Shown here piece by piece: positions 8,501-24,400 of a stretch of DNA of 64,000 bases; positions within the stretch are counted from its first letter, which is position 1, and each line of letters starts with the position of its first letter. The notes below the pieces were generated by a model. It was not told the origin of the DNA. It saw only the letters and a program-made list of their open reading frames with translations, and made no database searches. The position numbers and the translations under genes were made by a program. The stretch lies in the NCBI RefSeq assembly GCF_050948175.1, contig NW_027490150.1, forward strand, positions 555,001 through 619,000, in the 5' to 3' direction. The DNA comes from Xylocopa sonorina. Its lineage: Eukaryota > Arthropoda > Insecta > Hymenoptera > Apidae.

Positions 8501-11500
8501 GGAAGTGTCGGACTTACATTCTTTTGAAGTGAGAACGAGGTACACATAACACTGCACAATGAATATTATATGTTATCATGATACACAGAATTGAGATGCG
8601 ATATCGCGATTTAAGCAGCATTAGAACTCTATTGCTTCGATACGTAGACATCTGCAAACGCTATTTCCTAGCAAGGAAGTGTAGCATTTACAATCTTTTG
8701 AAGTGAATACGAGATATACATGACTCTAGGCAATTAATATTGTATCTTATCATGATATATAGAAATGAGATGCGATATCGTGATTTAAGCAGCATTAGAA
8801 CTCTATTGCTTCGATACGTAGACATCTGCAAACGCTATTTAATAGGAAGGAAGAGTCGCATTTACATTCTTTTGAAGTGAGAACGAGGTATACGTGACGC
8901 TTCGCAGTGAATATTATATCTTATCATAAAACATAGAAATGAGATGCGGTATCCCGTTTTAAGATGCATTAGAACTCTATTGCTACGATACGTAGACATC
9001 TGCAGACGTTATTTCCTGACAAGTGTGGAAGTGTCGCATTTACATTCTTTTGAAGTGAATACGAAGTATACATGACACTCCGCAATGAAACTTATATCTT
9101 ATTCTAAAACATAGAGATGAGATGCAATACCTCGTTTTGAGAACATTAGAACTCAATTGCTATGATACGCAGATATCTGCAGAGTCTTTTTCCTAGGAAG
9201 GAAGTGTCGCATTTACATTCTTTTGAAGTGAATACAATGTATAAATGACACTTCGCAATGAATATTATATCTTATCATGAAACACAGAAATGAGATGCGA
9301 TATCGCAATTTAAGAAGCATTAGAACTCTATTGCATCGATACGTAGACATCTGCAAACGTTATTTCCCAGCAAGGAAGTGTCGCATTTATATTCTTTTGA
9401 AGCGAATACGAGGTATACATAACGCTGCACAACGAATATTATATCTCATCATGAAACACAGAAATGATATGCGATATCGCAATTTAAGCAGCATTAGAAC
9501 TCTATTGCTTCGACACGTAGACTTCTGCCATCGCTATTCCCTAGGAAGGAACTGTTGCATTTACATTCTTTTGATGTGAATAAGAGGTATACATAACACT
9601 GCACGATGAATATTATATCTTATCATGAAACCTAGAAATGAGATGCGATATCTGGTTATAAGAAGCATTAGAACTCTGTTTCTTCGATACGTAGACATCT
9701 GGAAACGCTATTTCCTAGAAAGGATATGTCGCATTTACATTCATTTGATGTGTATGCGAGGTATACACAACACTCCACAATGAATATTATATCTTATCAT
9801 GAATCACAGGAACGAGATGCGATATCGCGATTTAAGAAGTATTAGAATTCTATTGCTACGATACGTAGACATCTGCAATCGCTATCTAATAGCAAGGAAG
9901 TGTCGCACTTACATTCTTTTCAAGTGAATACGAGGTATACATAACACTCCACAATGAATATTATATCTTATCATGAAACATAGAAATGTGATGCGATATC
10001 GCGTTTTAAGAAGCATTAGAACTAAATTGATACGATGCGTAGATATCTGCAAACGCTACTTCCTAGCAAGGAAGTGTCGCTTTTACATTCTTTTGAAGAG
10101 AATACGAGGTATTCATGACTCATCGCAATGAATATTATATCTTATCATGAAACATAGAAATGAGATGCGATATGACGACATAAAAAGCATTAGAAATCTA
10201 TTGCTTCGATACGTAGTCATCTGCAAACGCTATTTCCTAGCAAGGAAGTGTCGCATTTACATTCATCTGAAGTGAATACGAGGTATACATAACACTCCAC
10301 AATGAATATTATATCTTATCATGAAACATAGAAATGAGATGCGATATCACGATTTAGGATGCATTAGAACCTTATTGCTTCGATACGTAGACATCTGCAA
10401 ACGTTATTTCCTAGCAAGGAATTGTCGCATTTACGTTCTTTTGAAGTAAATACGAGCTATACATGGCACTTCGCAATGAATATTATATCTCATCATGAAA
10501 CATAGAAATGAGGTGCGACATTTCGTTTTAAGAAGCATTAGAACACTATTGGTTCGATACGTAGACATCTGGAAACGCAATTTCCTTGCAAGGAAGTGTC
10601 GCATTTATATTCCTTTGAAGTGAGTACGAGGTATTCATGACACTTCGCAATGAATATTATATCTTACCATGAATCATAGAAATGAGATGCGATATCCCGT
10701 TCTAAGAAGCATTAGAACACTACTGCTTCGAAACGTAGTAATCTGCAAACGCTATTTCCTTGGATGGAAGCGACCCATTTACATTCATTTGAAGTGTATG
10801 CGAGGTATAAGTGACACATCGCAGTGATTATTTTATCTTACCATGAAACATATAAATGAAATGCGATATCGCGTTTATCGAAACATTAGAACAATATTGC
10901 TACGATACATAGACATCTACAAACGCTATTTCATAGCAAGGACGTGTCGCATTTACATTCTTTTGTAGTGAATGCGAGGTATACATGACAATTCGCAATG
11001 AAAATTATATATTATCATGAAACATAGAAATGAGATGCGATATGACGATATAAGAAGCATTAGAATTCTATTGCTTCGATTCGTAGAAATCTGCAAACGC
11101 TACTTCCTATCAAGGAAGTGTCGCATTTACATTCTTTTGAAGTGAATACTAGGTATACATAACACTCCACAATGAATAATATACTTTATCACAAAACATA
11201 GAAATGAAATGCGATATCGCGACTTGAGAAGCATTAGAACGCTATTGCTACGATACGTAGATATCTGGAAACGCTATGTCGTAGCAAGGAAGTGTCGCAA
11301 TTACATTCCTTTCAAGTGAATACGAGGTATACATGACACTTCGCAATGAATATTATATCTCATCATTAAACATAGAAATGAGTTGCGATATCTTGTTTTA
11401 AGGAGCATTAGAACTCTGCTGCTTCGATATGTTGACATCTGGAAACTCTTCTTCCTAGCAGGGAAGTGTCGCACTTACATTCATTTGAAGTGAATATTTG

Positions 11501-13649
11501 GAGTTAATAACACTTCGCAATGAATATTATATCTTATCATGAAACATAGAAATGAGATGCGATATCGCGCTTTAAGAAGCGTTCAAAATCTATTGCTACG
11601 ATACGCAGACATCTGCAAACGCTATTTCCTAGCAAGGAAGTGTCGCATTTACATTCTTTTGATGTGAATACGAGATGTACATCACACACCACAATGAATA
11701 TTATATCTTATCATGAAACATAGGATTGAGATGCGACATCGCGATTTAAAAAGCATTAGAACCCTATTGCTGCGAAACGTAGATATCTGGGAACGACAGT
11801 TAACAGAAAGCAAGTGTCGCATTTACATTCTTTTGAAGTGAATACGAGGTATACATAACACTCCACAATGAATATTACATCTTATCACAAAACAGAAATG
11901 GGATGCGATTTCGCGATTTAAGAAGCATTAGAACTCTATTGCTTCGATACGCAGACATCTGCAAACGCTATTTCCTAGCAAGGAAGTGTCGCATTTACAT
12001 TCATTTGAAATGTTTGCGAGGTATGCGTAACACTTCGCAATGAATATAATATCTTGTCATGAAACATAGAAATGAGATGCGATATCGCGATTTAAGAAGC
12101 ATTAGAACTCTATTGCTCCGATACGTAGACATCTGGAAACGTAATTTCATAGAAAGGAGGTATTGCATTTACATTCAATTGAAGTGTAGAGGAGGATTAC
12201 ATAACACTTCGCAATGAGTATTATATCTTGTCATGTGACATAGAAATGAGATGCGATATCGCGTTTTAAGAAGCATTTGAGTTCTATTGCTTCGATGCGT
12301 AGACATCTACAAACGCTATTTGCTGGCAAGGAAGTGTCGCATTTACATTCATTTGAAGTGAATACGAAGTATACATGACAACTCGCAATGAATATTATAT
12401 CTTACTGTGAAACATACAAGTGAGATGCGATATCGCGTTTTAAGAAGCAGCAGAACTCTATTGCTTCGATACATAGACATCTGCAAACGACATTTCCTAG
12501 CAAAGAAGTGTCGCATTTACATTCATTTGAAGTGTATGCGAGGTATATATGACACTTCGCTATGAATACTATATCTAATCATGAAACATAGAAATGATAT
12601 ACGAAATCATTTTTTTTAAAAGCATTAGAATTCTATTGCTACGATACGTAGACATCTGGAAGCGCTATTTCCTAGCAAGGAAGTTTCGCATTTACATTCT
12701 TTTGAAGTGAATACAAGGTATACATAACACTTCGCAATTAATATTATATCCTGTTATGAAACACAGAAAAGAGATGCGATATCCCGTTTTAAGAAGCATT
12801 AGAACTGTATTGTTTCGATACGTAGACACCTGGAAACGCTATTTCCTAGCAAGGAAATATCGCATGTACACTCTTTTGTAGTGAATACGTGGTATACATG
12901 ACACTTCGCAATTAATATTGCACCTTATCATGAAGCATAGAAATGTGATGCGATATCGCGTTTCAAGAAGCATTAGAACCCTATTGCTCCGATAAGTAGA
13001 CACCTGCAGACGCCACTTCCTAGCAATGAAGTGTCGCATTTACATTCTTTTGAAGTGAATACGTGTTATACATGACACTTCGCAATGAATATTATATCTT
13101 ATCGTGAAACTTAGAAATGAGATGCGATATCGCGAATTAAGAATCGTTGGAACTCTATTGCTGCGATAAGTAGACATCTGCAAACGCTACTTCCTAGCAA
13201 TGAAGTGTCGCATTTACATTCTTTTGAAGTGAATACGAGGTATACATGACACTTCGCAATGAATAATATATCTTATCATGCGACATAGGAAAGAGATGCG
13301 ATATCGCGTTTTAAGAAGCATTAGAACTCTATTGGTACGATTCGTAAACATCTGGAGGTGCCTTTTCCTAGCAAGGAAGTGTCGCATTTACATTCTTTTG
13401 AAGTGAATACGAGGTATACATAACACTTCGCAATGAATATTATATCTTATCATGACACATAGAGATGTGATGCGATATCGCGATTTAAGAAGTATTAGAA
13501 TCCTATTGCTTCGATACGTAGACATCTGCAAACGCTATTTCCTAGCAAGGAAGTGTCGCATTTACATTCATTTGAAGTGAATACGAGTTATACATGATGC
13601 TTCGCAATGAATATTATATCTTAACACGAAACATAGAAATGAGATGCGA

Positions 13650-14225
13650 TATCGCGTTTTAAGAAGAATCAGAACTCTATTGCATCGATACGTAGACACC
13701 TGCAAGCACTATTTCCTCGCAAGGAAGGGTTGCACTTACATTCTTGTGAAAGGAATACGAGGTATAAATAACACTTCGCAATGAATATTATATCTAATCA
13801 TGAGACATAGAAATGAGATGCGGTATGGCGATTTAAGAAGCATTAGAACACTATTGCCTCGATACGTAGACATCTGGTAACGCTATTTCCCAGCAAGGTA
13901 GTGTCGCATTTACATTCATTTGAAGCCTATGTGTGTTATACATGACAATTCGCAATGAGTATTATATCATATTATGAAACATAGTAATGAGATGCGATAT
14001 CGCGTTTTAAGAAGCATTAGAACACTATTGCTACGATACGTAGACATCTGCAGACGCTACTTCCTAGGAAGGAAGTGTCGCATTTACATTGTTTTGAAGT
14101 GAATACGAGGTATACATGACACTCCACAATGAATATTATATCTCATAATGAAACATAGAAATGAGGAGCGATATCGCGGTTTAAGAAGCATTAGAACTCC
14201 TTTGGTACAACACGTAGACATCTGC
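13650..14225. repeat. Satellite segment, older relative of the 20-monomer unit
   Basis: This segment of about three monomers shares rare variants with 18,177-18,750 and therefore also with 21,658-22,231: TTCCTCGCAAGGAAGGGTTG, CTAATCATGAGACATAG, GCGGTATGGCGA, CTGGTAACGCTATTTCCCAG and CCTATGTGTGTTATACATG. The offset to 18,180 is about 26 monomers. Scattered substitutions between the two show this exchange is older than the 3,481-bp tandem duplication. Confidence 0.75.
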
Positions 14226-14418
14226 AAACGATATTTCGTAGCAAGGAAGTGTCGCATTTACATTCTTTTGAAGTGAATACGAGGTATACATGACACTCCA
14301 CAATGAATATTATATCTCATAATGAAACATAGAAATGAGGAGCGATATCGCGGTTTAAGAAGCATTAGAACTCCGTTGGTACAACACGTAGACATCTGCA
14401 AACGATATTTCGTAGCAA
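14071..14418. repeat. Adjacent duplicated satellite monomers
   Basis: Two neighbouring 174-bp monomers (14,071-14,244 and 14,245-14,418) are nearly identical. Both have ATCTCATAATGAAAC, GAGGAGCGATATCGCGG, GGTACAACACGTAG and ACGATATTTCGTAGC, which are rare elsewhere. I noticed only two substitutions (cattGtttt to cattCtttt, and ctccTttgg to ctccGttgg). This is a recent single-monomer duplication. Confidence 0.85.
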
Positions 14419-17400
14419 GGAAGTGTCGCATTTACATTCTTTTGAAGTGAATACGGGGTATACATAACACTCCACGATGATTGTTGTACCGTATCACGAA
14501 ACATAGAAATGAAATGCCACATCGCGGTTTAAGAAGCATTAGAACTCTATTGCTTCGATACATAGACATCTGGCATCGCTATTTCCTAGCGAGGAAGTAT
14601 CACATTTACATTCATTTCAAGTGTATGCGAGGTATACGTGACACTTCGCAATGAATATTATATCTTATCATGAAGCATAGAAATGAGATGCGATATCGCG
14701 ATTTAAGAAGCATTAGAACACTACTGCTTCGATACGTAGACACCTGGAAACGTTATTTCCTGGAAAGGAAGTGTCGCATTGACATTCTTATGAAGTGAAT
14801 ACCAGGAATACATAATACTCCACAAAGAATATTATATCTTATCATAAAACATAGAAACGAGATGCGATATGGCGTTCTAAGAAGCATTAGAACTCTATTG
14901 CTACGATACGTAGATTTCTGGAAACGCTATTTCCTAGCAAGGAAGTGTCGCATGTACTTTCATTTGAAGTGAATACGAAGTATACATGACACTTCGCAAT
15001 GAATATTATATCTTGTCATGAAACATAGAAATGAGATGCGATATCGCGTTTAAAGAAGCATTAGAAGTCTAATGCTACGATACGTAGACATCTGCAAACG
15101 CTATTTCCTAGCAAGGAAGTGTCGCATTTACATTCATTTGAAGTGTATGCGAGGAACACATAACACTTCGTAATGAATATTATATCTTAACATGAAACAT
15201 TGATTTGAGATGCGATATCGCGTTTTAAAAAGCACTAGAACACTATTCTTTCGATACGTAGACATCTACAAACGCTATTTCCTAGCAAGGAAGTGACGCA
15301 TTTACACTCATTTGAAGTGTATGCGAGGTATAAGTGACAATTCGCAATGAATATTTTATCTTATCATGAACATAGAAATGTGATGCGATATCGCGTATTT
15401 AGAAGCATTAGAACCCTATTGCTACGATGCGCAGACATCTGCAAGCGATATTTTATAGCAAGGAAGTGTCGCATTTACATTCTTCTGAAGTGAATACGGG
15501 GTATACATAACACTCCACAATGAATATTTTATCTTGTCACGAAACATAGAATTGAGATGCGATATCGCGTATTAAGAAGCATTAGAGCTCTATTGCTTCG
15601 ATACGTTGACATCTGGAAACTCTATTTCCTAGAAAGGAAGTGCCGCACTTACATCCATTTGAAGTGTAGACGAGGAGTACTTAACACTTCGCAATGAATA
15701 TTATATCTCGTCACGGAACATAGAAATGATTAGCGATAGCACGGTTTGAGAAGCATTAGAACTCTTTTGCTTCGATACGTAGACATCTGGGAACGCGATA
15801 TCCAAGAAAGGAAATGTCGCATTTACATACTATTGAAGTGTAGGCGAGGAGTACGTAACACTACACAATGAATATTATATCTTATCACGAAACATAGAAA
15901 TGAGATGCGATATCGCGTTTTAAGAAGCTTTAGAACTCTATTGCTTCGATACGTAGACATCTGCAAACGCTATTTCCTAGCAGGGAAGTGTCGCATTTGC
16001 ATTCATTTGAAGTGTAGACGAGATATACATAACACTGCACAATGAATATTATATCTTATGATGAAACATAGAAATCAGATGCGATATCGCGATTTAAGAT
16101 GCATTAGAACACTATTGCTTCGATACGTAGACAACTGACAACGCTACTTCCTAGCAAGGAAATGTCGCATTTACATTCTTCTGAAGTAAATACGAGGTAT
16201 ACATAACAGTGCACTATGTATATTATATCTTATCATGAAACATAGAAATGAGATGCGATATTGCTATTTAAGAAGCATTAGAACTCTATTGCTTCGATAG
16301 GTAGACTTCTGCAAACGCTATTTCCTCGCACGGAAGTGTCGCATTTACATTCATTTGAAGAGTATGCGAGGTGTACATGACACTTGCTAATTAATATTAT
16401 ATCTTATCATGAAACATAGAAATGAGATGCGATATCGCGATTTAAGAAGCATTAGAACTCTAGTGCTTAGATACGTAAACATCTGCAGACGCTATTCCCT
16501 AGCAGGGAAGTGTCGCATTTACATTCATTTGAAGTGTAGACGAGATATACATAACACTGCACAATGAATATTATATCTTATCATGAAACACAGAAATGAG
16601 ATGCGATATCGCGATTCAAGAAGCAATAGAACTCTATTGCTTAGATACGTAGACATCTGCAAACGCTATTTCTTAGCAAGGAAGTGTCGCATTAACATTC
16701 ACTTGAAGTGTATGCGAGGTATACATCACACTTCGCAATGAATATTATATACTATCATGAAACATAGAAATGAGATGCGATATCGCGTCTTCAGAAGCAT
16801 TAGAACTCTAATGCTACGATACGTAGACATCTGCAAACGCTATTTCCTAGCAAGGGAGAGTCGCATTTACATTCATTTGAAGTGTATGCGAGGTATACAT
16901 GACATTTCGCAATGATTATTATATCTTATCATGAAACATAGGAATGATATGCGGCATCGCGTTTTAAGAAGCAGTAGGACCCTATTGCTATGATACGTAG
17001 ACATCTGCAAACGCTATTTCCTATCAAGGAAGTTTCGGATTTACATTCATTTGAAGTGTATGGGAGGTATATATGACACTTCGCAATGAATATTATATCT
17101 TATCATCAAACATAGAAATGTGATGCGATATCACGTTTTAAGTAGCATTAAAACCCTATTGCTTCGATACGTAGTCATCTGCAAACGCTATTTCCTAGCA
17201 AGGATGTGTCGCATTTACATTCATTTGAAGTGTATGCGAGGTACAAGTGACACTTCGCAATGAATATTATATCTCATTATGAACCATAGAAATGGGATGC
17301 GATATCGCGTTTTAAGAAGCATTAGAAGTCTATTGCTACGATACGTAGACATCTGCAAACGCTATTTCCTAGGAAGGAAGTGTCGCATTTACATTCGTTT

Positions 17401-17986
17401 GAAGTGAATACGAGGTGTACATGAAACTTGGCAATGAATTTTATATCTTATCATGAAACACAGAAACGAGATGCGATATTACGATTTAAGAAGCTTTAGA
17501 ATTCTATTGCTTCGATACGTAGAAATCTGCAGACGCTATTTCCTTGCAAGGAAGTGTCACATTTACATTCTGTTGAAGTGAGTACGAGGTATACATGACA
17601 CTTCGCAATGAATATTATATCTCATCACGAAGCATCGAAATGAAGTGCGACATCTCGTCTTAAGAAGCATTAGAACTCTATTGCTACGATACGCAGTCAT
17701 CTGCGAACGCTACTTACTAGCAAGGAAGTGTCGCATTTACAATCTTTTGAAGTGAATACGATGTATAAATAACACTCCACAATGAATATTATAACTTATC
17801 ATGAAACATAGAAATGAGATGCGATATCGCGATTTAAGATGCATTAGAACCCTATTGCTTCGATACGTAGACATCTGCAAATGCTACTTCCTAGCAAGGA
17901 AGTGTCGCATTTACAATCTTTTGAAGTGAATACGAGGTATACATGACACTTCGCAGTGACTATTTCATCTTATCATAAAACATAGA

Positions 17987-20900
17987 AATGAGATGCGATA
18001 TCGCGGCTTTGGAAGCATTAGATCTCTATTGCTACGATACGTAGACATCTGCAATCGCTATTTCCTAGCAAGGAAGTGTCGCATTTACATTCATTTGAAG
18101 CGTTGCCGAGAAATACATAACACTTCGCAATGTATATTATATCTAATCATGAGACATAGGAATGAGATGCTATATCGCGTTTTAAGAAGAATCAGAACTC
18201 TATTGCATCGATACGTAGAAACCTGCAAACACTATTTCCTCGCAAGGAAGGGTTGCATTTACATTCTTGTGAAAGGAATACGAGGTATAAATAACACTTC
18301 GCAATAGAATATTATATCTAATCATGAGACATAGAAATGAGATGCGGTATGGCGAATTAAGAAGCATTAGAACACTATTGCCTCGATACGTAGACATCTG
18401 GTAACGCTATTTCCCAGCAAGGTAGTGTCGCATTTACATTCATTTGAAGCCTATGTGTGTTATACATGACAATTCGCAATGAGTATTATATCATATTATG
18501 AAACATAGTAATGAGATGCGATATCGCGTTTTAAGAAGCATTAGAACACTATTGCTACGATACGTAGACATCTGCAGACGCTACTTCCTAGGAAGGAAGT
18601 GTCGCATTTACATTCTTTTGAAGTGAATACGAGGTATACATGACACTCCACAATGAATATTATATCTCATCATGAAACATAGAAATGTGGAGCGATATCG
18701 CGGTTTAAGAAGCATTAGAACTCCTTTGGTACAATACGTAGACATCTGCAAACGCTATTTCCTAGCAAGGAAGTGTCGCATTTACATTCATTTGATGCGT
18801 ATGCGAGGTATACATGACACTCCATAATGAATATTATATCTTATCACGAATCATGGAAATGAGATGTGATATCGCGTTTTAAGAAGCATTAGAACTCCAT
18901 TGCTTCGATACGTAGACGTCTGCAAACGCCATTTACTAGCAAGGAAGAGTCGCACTTACCTTCTTTTGAAGTGAATACGAGGTATACATAACACTGCACA
19001 TTGAATATTATATCTTATCATGAAACATAGAAATGAGATGCGATATCGCGTTTTTAGTAGCATTAGAACTCTAATGCTACGATACGTAGACACCTGCCAG
19101 CGCTATTTCCTAGAAAGGAAGTGTCGCATTGACATTATTATGAAGTGAATACCAGGAATACATAATACTCCACAATGATTATTATATCTTATCATGAAAC
19201 ATAGAAATGAGATGCGATATCGCGTTCTAAGGAGCATTAGAACTCTATTGCTTCGATACGTAGACATCTGCAGACGCTATTTCCTAGCAAGGAAGTGTCG
19301 CATTTACATTCACTTGAAGTGTATGCGAGGTATACATGCCACTTGGCAATGAATATTATATCTTATCATAAAACATAGAAATGAGATGCGATATCGCGAT
19401 TTAAGAAGGATTAGAATTCTATTGCTTCGATACGTAGACATCTGAGAACGCTACTTCCAAGCAAGGAAGTGTCGCATTTACATTCTTTTGAAGTGAATAC
19501 GAAGTACACATGACACTCCGCAGTGAATATCATATCTTATCATGAAACATAGAAATGAGATGCGATATCTTGTTTTAAGAAGCATTAGAACTCTATTGCT
19601 AATATACGTAGACATCTGCAAACGCTACCTCTTAGCAAGGAAGTGTCGTATTTACATTCTATTGAAGTGAATACGACGTATACATAACACTGCACAATGA
19701 ATATTATATCTTATCATAAAACATAGATGTGAGATGCGATATCTCGTTTTAAGAAGCATTAGAACTCTGTTGCTTCGATACGTAGACATCTGCCATCGAT
19801 ATATACTAGCAAGGCAGTGACGCATTTACATCCATTTGAAGTGTATGCGAGGTATACATGACGTTTCGCAATGAATATTATATCTTATCATGTAACATAC
19901 AAATGGGATGCGATATCGCCTTTTAAGAAGCCTTAGTACTCTATTGCTTCGATACGTAGATATCTGGAATCGATATTTCCTAGTAAGGAAGAGTCGCATT
20001 TACATTCTTTTGATGTGAATACGAAGTATACATGACACTTCGCAATGAATATTATATCTTATCATGAAACATACAAATGAGATGCGATATCCCGTTTTGA
20101 GAAGCATTAGAACTCTATTGCTTCGATACGTAGACATCTGCAAACGCTATTTCCTAGCAAGGAAGTGTCGCATTTACATTGATCTGTAGTGCATGCGAGG
20201 TATACATGACACTTCGCAATGAATATTATATCTTATCATGAAACATACAAATGAGATGCGACATCTCGTTTTAAGAAGCATTAGAACTCTATTGCTTCGA
20301 TACGGAGACATCTGCAAACGCTATTTCCTAGCAAGGAAGTGTAGCATTTACATTCTCTTGAAGTGAATACGAGGTACACATGACACCTTTCAGTGAATAT
20401 TATATCTTATCATGAAACATAGTCATGAGATGCGAAATCACGATTTAAGGTGCATTTGAAAAATATTGCTCCGATACGTAGACATCTGCAAACGCTATTT
20501 CCTAGCAAGCAAGTGTCGCATTTACATTGTTTTGAAATGGATGCGAGGTATGCATGACACTTCACAATCAATATTGTACCTTATCATGAAACATACAAAT
20601 GAGATGCGATATCGCGTTTTAAGAAGAATTAGAACTCTATTGCTACGATACGTAGATATCTGCAGGCGCTATTTCCTAGCAAGGAAGTGTCGCATTTACA
20701 TTCCTTTGAAGTGTATGCGAGGTATACATGCCACTTGGCAATGAATATCATATCTTATCATGAAACATAGAAATGAGATGCGATATCGCGTTTTAGGAAG
20801 CATCAGAACACAATTGCTACGATACGTAGACATCTTCAAACGCCATTTCCTAGCAAGTAAGTGTCGCAGTTACATTCTTTTGAATTGTATGCGAGGTATA

Positions 20901-21467
20901 CATAACACTACACAATGAATATTATATCTTATATCGAAACATATGAATGAGATGCGATATCGCGATTTAAGAAGCATTACAACTCTATTGTTTCGATACG
21001 TAGACATCTGGAAACGTAATTTCCTAGAATGGAAGTGTCGCATTCTTATTCAATTGAAGTGTATGCGAGGTATACTTGACACTTCGCAATGAATATTATA
21101 TCTTATCATGGAACATTGAAGTGAGGAGCGACATCGCGTTTTAAGAAGCATCAGAACTCTATTGCTATGATACGTAGACATCTCCAAACGCTATTTCCTA
21201 GCAAGGAAGTGTAGCATTTACATCCTTTTGAAGTGAATACGAGGTATACATAACACTCCACAATGAATATTATATCTTATCATGAAACATAGTAAAGGGA
21301 TGCGATATTGCGTTTTGAGAAGCATTAGAACTCTATTGCTTCGATACGTAGGCATCTGCAATCGCTCTTTCCTAGAAAGGAAGTGTCGCATTTACATTCA
21401 TTTGAAGTGAATACGAGGAACACATGAAACTTCGCATTGAATATTATATCTTATCATGCAACGTAGC
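17987..21467. repeat. 20-monomer higher-order repeat, copy 1 (3,481 bp)
   Basis: This is the first of two tandem 3,481-bp copies (20 x 174 = 3,480). Every landmark variant recurs exactly 3,481 bp later, for example GCGGCTTTGGAAGC at 18,003 and 21,484. Upstream of 17,987 the sequence differs from the matching position of copy 2, which sets the left edge. Monomers inside the block differ strongly from each other, so only the block as a whole was duplicated. Confidence 0.95.
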
Positions 21468-24400
21468 AATGAGATGCGATATCGCGGCTTTGGAAGCATT
21501 AGATCTCTATTGCTACGATACGTAGACATCTGCAATCGCTATTTCCTAGCAAGGAAGTGTCGCATTTACATTCATTTGAAGCGTTGCCGAGAAATACATA
21601 ACACTTCGCAATGTATATTATATCTAATCATGAGACATAGGAATGAGATGCTATATCGCGTTTTAAGAAGAATCAGAACTCTATTGCATCGATACGTAGA
21701 AACCTGCAAACACTATTTCCTCGCAAGGAAGGGTTGCATTTACATTCTTGTGAAAGGAATACGAGGTATAAATAACACTTCGCAATAGAATATTATATCT
21801 AATCATGAGACATAGAAATGAGATGCGGTATGGCGAATTAAGAAGCATTAGAACACTATTGCCTCGATACGTAGACATCTGGTAACGCTATTTCCCAGCA
21901 AGGTAGTGTCGCATTTACATTCATTTGAAGCCTATGTGTGTTATACATGACAATTCGCAATGAGTATTATATCATATTATGAAACATAGTAATGAGATGC
22001 GATATCGCGTTTTAAGAAGCATTAGAACACTATTGCTACGATACGTAGACATCTGCAGACGCTACTTCCTAGGAAGGAAGTGTCGCATTTACATTCTTTT
22101 GAAGTGAATACGAGGTATACATGACACTCCACAATGAATATTATATCTCATCATGAAACATAGAAATGTGGAGCGATATCGCGGTTTAAGAAGCATTAGA
22201 ACTCCTTTGGTACAATACGTAGACATCTGCAAACGCTATTTCCTAGCAAGGAAGTGTCGCATTTACATTCATTTGATGCGTATGCGAGGTATACATGACA
22301 CTCCATAATGAATATTATATCTTATCACGAATCATGGAAATGAGATGTGATATCGCGTTTTAAGAAGCATTAGAACTCCATTGCTTCGATACGTAGACGT
22401 CTGCAAACGCCATTTACTAGCAAGGAAGAGTCGCACTTACCTTCTTTTGAAGTGAATACGAGGTATACATAACACTGCACATTGAATATTATATCTTATC
22501 ATGAAACATAGAAATGAGATGCGATATCGCGTTTTTAGTAGCATTAGAACTCTAATGCTACGATACGTAGACACCTGCCAGCGCTATTTCCTAGAAAGGA
22601 AGTGTCGCATTGACATTATTATGAAGTGAATACCAGGAATACATAATACTCCACAATGATTATTATATCTTATCATGAAACATAGAAATGAGATGCGATA
22701 TCGCGTTCTAAGGAGCATTAGAACTCTATTGCTTCGATACGTAGACATCTGCAGACGCTATTTCCTAGCAAGGAAGTGTCGCATTTACATTCACTTGAAG
22801 TGTATGCGAGGTATACATGCCACTTGGCAATGAATATTATATCTTATCATAAAACATAGAAATGAGATGCGATATCGCGATTTAAGAAGGATTAGAATTC
22901 TATTGCTTCGATACGTAGACATCTGAGAACGCTACTTCCAAGCAAGGAAGTGTCGCATTTACATTCTTTTGAAGTGAATACGAAGTACACATGACACTCC
23001 GCAGTGAATATCATATCTTATCATGAAACATAGAAATGAGATGCGATATCTTGTTTTAAGAAGCATTAGAACTCTATTGCTAATATACGTAAACATCTGC
23101 AAACGCTACCTCTTAGCAAGGAAGTGTCGTATTTACATTCTATTGAAGTGAATACGACGTATACATAACACTGCACAATGAATATTATATCTTATCATAA
23201 AACATAGATGTGAGATGCGATATCTCGTTTTAAGAAGCATTAGAACTCTGTTGCTTCGATACGTAGACATCTGCCATCGATATATACTAGCAAGGCAGTG
23301 ACGCATTTACATCCATTTGAAGTGTATGCGAGGTATACATGACGTTTCGCAATGAATATTATATCTTATCACGTAACATACAAATGGGATGCGATATCGC
23401 CTTTTAAGAAGCCTTAGTACTCTATTGCTTCGATACGTAGATATCTGGAATCGATATTTCCTAGTAAGGAAGAGTCGCATTTACATTCTTTTGATGTGAA
23501 TACGAAGTATACATGACACTTCGCAATGAATATTATATCTTATCATGAAACATACAAATGAGATGCGATATCCCGTTTTGAGAAGCATTAGAACTCTATT
23601 GCTTCGATACGTAGACATCTGCAAACGCTATTTCCTAGCAAGGAAGTGTCGCATTTACATTGATCTGTAGTGCATGCGAGGTATACATGACACTTCGCAA
23701 TGAATATTATATCTTATCATGAAACATACAAATGAGATGCGACATCTCGTTTTAAGAAGCATTAGAACTCTATTGCTTCGATACGGAGACATCTGCAAAC
23801 GCTATTTCCTAGCAAGGAAGTGTAGCATTTACATTCTCTTGAAGTGAATACGAGGTACACATGACACCTTTCAGTGAATATTATATCTTATCATGAAACA
23901 TAGTCATGAGATGCGAAATCACGATTTAAGGTGCATTTGAAAAATATTGCTCCGATACGTAGACATCTGCAAACGCTATTTCCTAGCAAGCAAGTGTCGC
24001 ATTTACATTGTTTTGAAATGGATGCGAGGTATGCATGACACTTCACAATCAATATTGTACCTTATCATGAAACATACAAATGAGATGCGATATCGCGTTT
24101 TAAGAAGAATTAGAACTCTATTGCTACGATACGTAGATATCTGCAGGCGCTATTTCCTAGCAAGGAAGTGTCGCATTTACATTCCTTTGAAGTGTATGCG
24201 AGGTATACATGCCACTTGGCAATGAATATCATATCTTATCATGAAACATAGAAATGAGATGCGATATCGCGTTTTAGGAAGCATCAGAACACAATTGCTA
24301 CGATACGTAGACATCTTCAAACGCCATTTCCTAGCAAGTAAGTGTCGCAGTTACATTCTTTTGAATTGTATGCGAGGTATACATAACACTACACAATGAA

